The notes below the pieces were generated by a model. It was not told the DNA's origin. It was given only the letters and a program-made list of their open reading frames with translations, and ran no database searches. Source: G963691885 sp963691885 (GTDB lineage: Bacteria; Pseudomonadota; Alphaproteobacteria; UBA8366; Aestuariispiraceae). Taken from it: DNA of 64,000 nucleotides. Location of the stretch: NCBI GenBank assembly GCA_963691885.1, contig OY829843.1:2604001-2668000 (forward strand). Direction: 5' to 3'. Each line of letters opens with the position of its first letter. Position 1 is the first letter of the stretch. Position numbers and translations under genes: made by a program. Positions 59,018-64,000 of the stretch are shown here, in pieces.

Positions 59018-60889
59018 ATGGATCTCTTACAAGACGCCTTTTTGTATCTGCTGGCAGCGGTCATTGCAGTTCCAATCGCAAACCGGTTGGGTCTGGGGTC
59101 CGTCCTCGGGTATCTGATTGCAGGGATTTTCATTGGTCCTGTCCTGGGCCTGGTCGGGTCTGAAACCGAAGATGTGAAGCATTTCGCCGAGTTTGGCGTT
59201 GTCATGATGCTGTTTCTGGTCGGCCTTGAATTGCAGCCCGCGATGCTGTGGCGCATGCGGAACCGGTTGATCGGTCTGGGCGGTTTGCAGGTCGTGGTTA
59301 CAACCGCGATCTTCTCCGGGATTGCCCTGGCGTTTGGCCTCAATTGGCAGACAGGTGTTGCACTGGGCATGATACTGGCCCTCTCATCAACCGCGATTGT
59401 GCTGCAGACCCTGAATGAAAAGGGTTGGATGAAAAGCACGGGTGGTCAGGCCTCGTTCTCCGTTTTGCTAGCCCAGGATATTGCGGTTATCCCGATGCTG
59501 GCACTGCTGCCCTTGCTGGTCATCGGCGGTGTTGCATCAGGCAGTGAGGATGCCGGCCATCACGGCGGCGCCGCCATTGCGAGCCTGCCGGGCTGGCTGC
59601 AGACGATTGTGGTTCTGGGGGCGATTGCCGGAATTGTACTGGCGGGCCGAACGCTGATCAGACCGGTTTTTCGGTTTATCGCCGCATCAAAACTGCGGGA
59701 GATTTTCACCGCCGCCGCCCTGACCCTGGTGATTGGCATCGCCCTGTTGATGGATCTGGTTGGATTGTCATCCGCGCTGGGAACATTCCTCGCGGGCGTC
59801 GTCCTGTCGGATAGTGAGTATCGCCACGAGCTGGAAAGTGACATTGATCCGTTCAAGGGTTTGTTGCTGGGTCTGTTCTTTATCGCGGTCGGGGCCGGGA
59901 TCGACTTTGATCTTCTTTTCGGTGAGCCGCTGATGATCCTGGGGCTCGCAGCGGGCATCCTTTTTATCAAGGCAGGGGTCCTGCTTGCGCTGGGCAAGCT
60001 CTTCCGATTGCCACAATCCGACCAATGGCTGTTTGCACTGGGGCTGGCCCAGGCGGGTGAATTTGCCTTTGTCCTGTTCGGGTTCGCAGGCGGTTTTGGC
60101 GTTCTGGATCAGGACCTCTTGAAGATCATGACCCTTGTTGTTGCGATCACCATGCTGCTGACGCCCTTGATGTTCATCATCTATGAAAAGGGCATTGCTC
60201 CCCGCAGTAAATCCGGCTCAACCCGTGATGCCGATGAAATTGATGATACGGGTACCGTTGTCGTCGCCGGTATGGGGCGGTTTGGCCAGGTGGTGGCGCG
60301 CTTCCTGATGACCAACGGGCACAGCGTTGTCATTCTGGACCATGATACAAAGGTTATCGACAATCTGGCCCGCGTCGGCGTGAAAACCTATTACGGGGAT
60401 GCCACGCGCCCCGACCTATTGGCCGCAGCCGGCCTCGGTGAGGCAAAGCTCTTTGTTGCGGCGCTGGATGAGCGGGAAAAGCAGACGGAGCTGGTCGCCC
60501 ATGTGGCACGCACCTATCCGGATTGTCGAATTCTGGCCCGTGCCTTTGACCGTCATCATGTCTACGAGTTGAGAGAAGCTGGCGCTCACAGAACAAGGCG
60601 GGAGGTTTTTGAGGCCTCCCTTGCCATGGCAAGAGATGCGCTGGTCGAATTGGGCGCGCATCCGTTCCGGGCGGAGAAACAGGCCCGCATGTTCCGCCGT
60701 CACGATTTCTATACATTGAATGCCCTGCAGGAAAAATGGAGCGGCCATACGGTGGACGAGACCTATGTGGATGCGATGCGGGCGCATAGCGACGATCTCT
60801 ACGAGGTCATGAAGTCTGATCGCGCCGATCGATATGAAGATGAAGACCGGGGATGGACGCCACCCCCGAACCGGAAAAAACTGGGCTGA
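59018..60889 (+). CDS. Glutathione-regulated potassium-efflux antiporter, KefC-like
   Basis: The 623-residue CPA2 protein has about 12 membrane segments (residues 1-385), with LGYLIAGIFIGPVLGL, LFLVGLELQPAMLW and LSSTAIVLQTLNEKGWM. A cytoplasmic TrkA-N nucleotide-binding domain follows from about residue 410 (VVAGMGRFGQVVARFL, then DHDTKVIDNLARVG). In E. coli, glutathione adducts open this type of efflux to protect against electrophiles. Its ancillary reductase gene lies directly upstream. A methylglyoxal-detoxifying glyoxalase (24.3 kb) is in the same window but not linked. The C-terminus is hydrophilic. Confidence 0.93.
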   Translation: MDLLQDAFLYLLAAVIAVPIANRLGLGSVLGYLIAGIFIGPVLGLVGSETEDVKHFAEFGVVMMLFLVGLELQPAMLWRMRNRLIGLGGLQVVVTTAIFSGIALAFGLNWQTGVALGMILALSSTAIVLQTLNEKGWMKSTGGQASFSVLLAQDIAVIPMLALLPLLVIGGVASGSEDAGHHGGAAIASLPGWLQTIVVLGAIAGIVLAGRTLIRPVFRFIAASKLREIFTAAALTLVIGIALLMDLVGLSSALGTFLAGVVLSDSEYRHELESDIDPFKGLLLGLFFIAVGAGIDFDLLFGEPLMILGLAAGILFIKAGVLLALGKLFRLPQSDQWLFALGLAQAGEFAFVLFGFAGGFGVLDQDLLKIMTLVVAITMLLTPLMFIIYEKGIAPRSKSGSTRDADEIDDTGTVVVAGMGRFGQVVARFLMTNGHSVVILDHDTKVIDNLARVGVKTYYGDATRPDLLAAAGLGEAKLFVAALDEREKQTELVAHVARTYPDCRILARAFDRHHVYELREAGAHRTRREVFEASLAMARDALVELGAHPFRAEKQARMFRRHDFYTLNALQEKWSGHTVDETYVDAMRAHSDDLYEVMKSDRADRYEDEDRGWTPPPNRKKLG

Positions 60890-60904
60890 TTATCCGCCGA
60901 AGAA

Positions 60905-62884
60905 TCAGATCAGCGCTTTGACCCGGTTCGCGATTTCCTGCATCACGCCTGTCCAATCTTCGTCGTTTCGGCGTTGTACCAGCGTTACATTCGGATACCA
61001 GGGATGGTGGTCCGTGCCCAGCGTCACCCATTGATGTTCCGGTAGGGTGACCAGGCTGGGCGTGCCGGTGGCGCCCGCCAAATCGCCCAGCGAATTTGCG
61101 ATTGTTGCGACCTGATCCAGACAGCTGATCAAGGCGACGAGGTCATTCAGATCGTCCCGCAGGTCCAGGTCATCCCAAAAATGCAGATGGCATCCATACC
61201 GTGTTTCGGCCGCCTCACGTTCCTGATCTGTGTCACCATATTGCAGGGCGATCAGCTGAATACCCTGTGTCTCCAGCAGTGGTCTCCAATCTTCGATTGT
61301 TGTGACGCGTGTCGAACGCCTCGTGTTTACCAGGCCACTGCGCCAGCCGAACCCGATGCGCGGTCCGGGGGGAAGGGCCGCAAGACGGTCCTGCCATTTC
61401 TTCACCAATTCTGGATCGGGTTTCAGGTAGGCGGCGCTGCGGTCAAAGTGGGCAATTTCCCGGCGCACCAGATCATGGGCTTGTCCCATGGATCGTTGCA
61501 GGGTGCGGTTTGTGATCTCTGTCTCACCCTCAGCCGCGACGGTTATATCCGGGAATGAACGCTGAAACAGCGCCACCAGTCGCGGGTCACACTCAAGCGT
61601 GACTGCAGCACCGCTCAACGGCCCGTCCAGCAGATCGGGCAGGGCGGAAATGAAGCGTAATTCATCGCCCAATCCCTGTTCCGGCCAGATCAGAACGGGG
61701 CGATCGCCCGGCGGGGACCCGTCCCAGGTTTTCGCAATTTTGCGGCGATCCGGACGTCGCTCGGCGCAATCGAAACCGGCCTCGTGAAAGGGCAGGGCCT
61801 CTTCCAGCCGCCCCAATCCCATCAGGCTTAGGGACAAGCCAAACCTGTGCCGTGGATTATCCGGGGAGAAAGTAATGGCTTGTTGGTACAGTGCCGCCGC
61901 GTCACCAATTCGACCCACCTGCTTATAAAGATGGGCGAGGTTACTGACAGCCTCAGCATCCTTCGGGGCCAGTTTGATCGCTTTCTTGAAGGCGGCCTCC
62001 GCCTCGTCGAACCGGTCCAGCGACCCCAGGAGATTGCCCAGATTATTATGGGCGGCTGGATGATCGGGAAACAGTTCCACGCCGCGCTCGGCAAAGCGTA
62101 ATCCGTCTTCCATCTTTTCCATTCGGAAATAAAGGGAGGCCATATTGATATGGGCTGCCGGGTTGTCCGGCTCGTTATTCAAAATGGTCTGGAATTTTTG
62201 TTCGGCGGCTTCAAATTGACCCTGCCTTTGCAGGACGATACCGAGATCCATCAAACTGTCCGGGTTGTCCGGTGCAACTTCCAATGCACGATAGAAGGTA
62301 TTTGCGGCCTCCTCCAATCGCCCGGTTTCAAGCAGCATTGCCCCCAAATTGCCAAGGGCGGGCAGGAACTCAGGGCCGGTCTCAATCGCTTTGGCAAACT
62401 GTACTTCGGCGGCGTCCCATTCACCAAGGTTCCGCAGGAAGGCGCCAAAATTGTTTCGCGCTTCCTTATTTTCAGGCGCTAGCGAGAGCGCTCGCTGATA
62501 TTGCGTGCGGGCTGCCTTTGCATTGCCGGCGGCATCTTCGATCAGGGCAAGCGTTGCGCGGATTTTCCCGTCGCGTTTTGCGATATCGGTCGCGCGGGTC
62601 ACCAACTCGCGCGCAACAGGAAGGTTCCCGACCTGATAGGCCAGAATGCCGCGGAAATGCAGGGCATCTATATTGCCGGGATAGGTGTCCAGCACGCGCT
62701 TATACATCCGGTCGGCATCGGCATATTCGCCCTTTGTCTGATGGGCGAGGGCGGCTTCAAGAACGGTCTGTATTTCCGGCGTGGTTGCCGAATTTTGGGC
62801 GGCTTTTGCCTGCTGTTCCTTTTCCCGTTTTTCGCGTGCCCGTCGCTGCTGTCGGTTCTCCCGCTGTTGCGGAGGTTGTGCCAA
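60905..62884 (-). CDS. TPR protein with a glycosyltransferase-like C-terminal domain
   Basis: The 659-residue protein begins with a charged Arg/Lys/Gln-rich segment, then about nine TPR units over residues 45-380 (for example NLGAMLLETGRLEEAANTFY, NNLGNLLGSLDRFDEAEAAF). After these comes a domain with LIWPEQGLGDELRFISALPDL and CDPRLVALFQRSFPDI, as in the GT-B, heptosyltransferase-like tails common in Rhodospirillales-type TPR proteins. A sugar-transfer role is inferred; targets are unknown. The start is a TTG at 62884, 4 bp after the msrB stop, with GAAGAGGG upstream. No ATG occurs early in the frame. Confidence 0.82.
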   Translation of the reverse strand: MAQPPQQRENRQQRRAREKREKEQQAKAAQNSATTPEIQTVLEAALAHQTKGEYADADRMYKRVLDTYPGNIDALHFRGILAYQVGNLPVARELVTRATDIAKRDGKIRATLALIEDAAGNAKAARTQYQRALSLAPENKEARNNFGAFLRNLGEWDAAEVQFAKAIETGPEFLPALGNLGAMLLETGRLEEAANTFYRALEVAPDNPDSLMDLGIVLQRQGQFEAAEQKFQTILNNEPDNPAAHINMASLYFRMEKMEDGLRFAERGVELFPDHPAAHNNLGNLLGSLDRFDEAEAAFKKAIKLAPKDAEAVSNLAHLYKQVGRIGDAAALYQQAITFSPDNPRHRFGLSLSLMGLGRLEEALPFHEAGFDCAERRPDRRKIAKTWDGSPPGDRPVLIWPEQGLGDELRFISALPDLLDGPLSGAAVTLECDPRLVALFQRSFPDITVAAEGETEITNRTLQRSMGQAHDLVRREIAHFDRSAAYLKPDPELVKKWQDRLAALPPGPRIGFGWRSGLVNTRRSTRVTTIEDWRPLLETQGIQLIALQYGDTDQEREAAETRYGCHLHFWDDLDLRDDLNDLVALISCLDQVATIANSLGDLAGATGTPSLVTLPEHQWVTLGTDHHPWYPNVTLVQRRNDEDWTGVMQEIANRVKALI

Positions 62885-62888
62885 ACGA

Positions 62889-63350
62889 TCAGCCCTCTTC
62901 AGCGTCTGTGTTGAGGGATAGCGAGGCGGAATTCATGCAATAGCGAAGGCCGGTCGGGCGCGGACCGTCGGGAAAAACATGGCCAAGATGAGCATCACAC
63001 TTGCTGCACAGGACTTCGACACGGCGCATGAAGAGCGAGTTGTCCTCAACCTCGGTCACCGCATCAGGCGTGATGGGTTCAAAGAAACTGGGCCAACCCG
63101 TGCCGCTGTCGAATTTGCTGCCCGATTTGAACAGGGGCTGATCGCAGCAGATGCAGTTATAAACGCCAGGTCTTTTTTCATCGTTATAGATGCCGGTAAA
63201 GGCACGCTCCGTCCCATGTTTGCGAGTCACGTAATACTGCTCGTCGGTCAGCTGTTCGCGCCACTCGGCATCTGATTTCACCACTTTATCTGCGCGCTCC
63301 GGTGTAGCGGAGCCGGGTTGGGAGCGGGATTTAAAGAGTTTATCGAGCAT
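62889..63350 (-). CDS. msrB: Peptide-methionine (R)-S-oxide reductase MsrB
   Basis: MsrB reduces the R form of methionine sulfoxide in proteins. The 153-residue protein has the two zinc-binding CxxC pairs (YNCICCDQPLF and VLCSKCDAHLGH), GSGTGWPSFFEP-type block GTGWPSFFEPI, and the catalytic cysteine in RYCMNSASL. The N-terminal about 20 residues are hydrophilic and not an export signal, so the enzyme is cytoplasmic. It lies between the cyclotransferase gene (15 bp upstream) and the TPR gene (4 bp downstream), so all three are likely one transcript. Confidence 0.95.
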   Translation of the reverse strand: MLDKLFKSRSQPGSATPERADKVVKSDAEWREQLTDEQYYVTRKHGTERAFTGIYNDEKRPGVYNCICCDQPLFKSGSKFDSGTGWPSFFEPITPDAVTEVEDNSLFMRRVEVLCSKCDAHLGHVFPDGPRPTGLRYCMNSASLSLNTDAEEG

Positions 63351-63365
63351 GATGCCCTCCAGTCT

Positions 63366-64000
63366 TTAGGTGGTGGCCGAGCCGTTCGCGGCCTGAACTT
63401 CATGAACGCGTTTCAGGATCTTCTTTAGCTTATGGTCGTGCAAGCCCAGTTTTTCCAGTGCGACAACCGTGTTTTCCAGATATTCAGCTGAGCTGCCTAA
63501 AAAGCCGCTTGCGGTCGCAATGGATTGCGCCGCACGTTCAACCGACAATTTGCAGGCATAGCGGGGTTGGTTCGGATCAATGACAAAAGCGATTGCATTG
63601 ACCGGCCCGTCTTCCGTGGTTACTTTAACCCAAGTGGGGACATAGGACCCGGTCGGCATTTCACGGGTCCAGACAACGTCCAGTTCTTCCTCCACCTTGT
63701 CCCGGTGCAGTTTGAAAACCATGCCGTTACAACTGCCGCCCTTTTCCAGACCCAGGATGAGACCGGGATTCTCGGGGCTGCCACGGCCCAGAGGTGTCCA
63801 GAGGCAAAAGGCCCTGTGATACCCATACAGACGACAGATTTTTGAGGTTTCAAAATGGAAAGCCGGGTTCCAGATCAGGGATCCATAGGCGAAAACCCAG
63901 ACATCGTCCGAGGGTTTTTCAGCCAATACCTGCTTGCGCGATTCCAGGCGTTGCTCATCGGTCCAGGGTTCCAGCAAGCCCAGCTCGCGGGCCTGATCCA
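63366..64000 (-). CDS. ChaC-like gamma-glutamylcyclotransferase, cut by window edge
   Basis: The visible part, more than 200 residues, has the ChaC pattern VWVFAYGSLIWNPAFHFE, then YGYHRAFCLW, GRGSPENPGLILGLEKGG, and the catalytic glutamate region in VVWTREMPTGSYVP. ChaC enzymes cleave glutathione to 5-oxoproline and Cys-Gly. The frame stays open to the window edge (RELGLLEPWTDEQR), and the only internal starts there are weak (TTG at 63977), so the true start probably lies outside. Near msrB and downstream of a KefC system it fits a thiol/redox neighbourhood. Confidence 0.88.
   Translation of the reverse strand, partial: DQARELGLLEPWTDEQRLESRKQVLAEKPSDDVWVFAYGSLIWNPAFHFETSKICRLYGYHRAFCLWTPLGRGSPENPGLILGLEKGGSCNGMVFKLHRDKVEEELDVVWTREMPTGSYVPTWVKVTTEDGPVNAIAFVIDPNQPRYACKLSVERAAQSIATASGFLGSSAEYLENTVVALEKLGLHDHKLKKILKRVHEVQAANGSATT

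Noticed and set aside
1..64000. Mobile elements, prophage or genomic island
   Set aside because: No transposase, integrase, phage structural gene, long repeat or tRNA-linked duplication was found; the only tRNA is intact with no repeat of its 3' end noticed nearby.

Overview
The window is ordinary chromosomal DNA of an alphaproteobacterium, probably a free-living, possibly marine member of the Rhodospirillales/Sneathiellales-like lineages. The signs are a solitary CcrM-type GANTC methyltransferase, an F0 ATP synthase operon (atpI-B-E-b'-b) without F1 genes, the order mutY/dciA-like/dsbA-like/smc, a DctP-type TRAP transporter, and TPR proteins with a glycosyltransferase-like tail. No insertion sequence, prophage, integrase or CRISPR array was seen, and genes are densely packed.

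Layout. 1-2.1 kb: start of thrB, ispH, a two-motif CDGSH iron-sulfur protein and a small lipoprotein. 2.1-7.0 kb: glycine cleavage operon gcvT-gcvH-gcvP behind a tandem glycine riboswitch. 7.0-12.0 kb (minus strand): thiamine-precursor salvage operon thiM-thiD-thiZ-thiX-thiY-tenA, tightly coupled and led by a promoter and TPP riboswitch. 12.4-15.4 kb (minus): F0 ATP synthase genes ending in a strong terminator. 15.5-20.5 kb (minus): smc, a DsbA-like oxidoreductase and a DciA/DUF721 protein. 20.6-26.9 kb (plus): mutY, a proline-racemase-family enzyme with substituted catalytic positions, an agmatinase-family ureohydrolase, a ribbon-helix-helix protein, glyoxalase I, and a two-subunit GMC dehydrogenase with a Tat-signal small subunit. 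26.9-35.1 kb (minus): ccrM, rnhB, a CPA2 antiporter, a PA0069-type radical SAM protein, moaB, a soluble lytic transglycosylase and an unusual family-4-like uracil-DNA glycosylase. 35.2-39.9 kb (plus): ETF-ubiquinone oxidoreductase, an intergenic repeat element, a TPR protein, ispE and tRNA-Gln. 40.1-43.2 kb: TRAP transporter. 43.4-47.0 kb: LOV histidine kinase, single-domain response regulator and a chemoreceptor with a PilZ-like tail. 47.2-52.9 kb: orphan SF2 helicase, PAS histidine kinase, phosphodiesterase and two XRE regulators. 53.0-64 kb: MFS exporter and membrane protein, cystathionine beta-synthase and gamma-lyase, DOPA-dioxygenase-like protein, KefF/KefC-type potassium efflux pair, TPR-glycosyltransferase protein, msrB and a ChaC-like cyclotransferase.

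The best candidates for something little described are the LOV kinase/receiver/chemoreceptor cassette (43.4-47.0 kb), the Ser/Thr proline-racemase homologue (21.7 kb), the cluster of five GANTC sites upstream of ccrM (28.1 kb), the palindrome plus tandem-repeat element at 36.9-37.0 kb and the orphan helicase at 47.3 kb. Start codons were chosen by ribosome-binding sites, 4-bp overlaps with upstream genes and signal peptides, so several differ from the longest open frame. All functional calls rest on reading motifs by eye; no database search was run.
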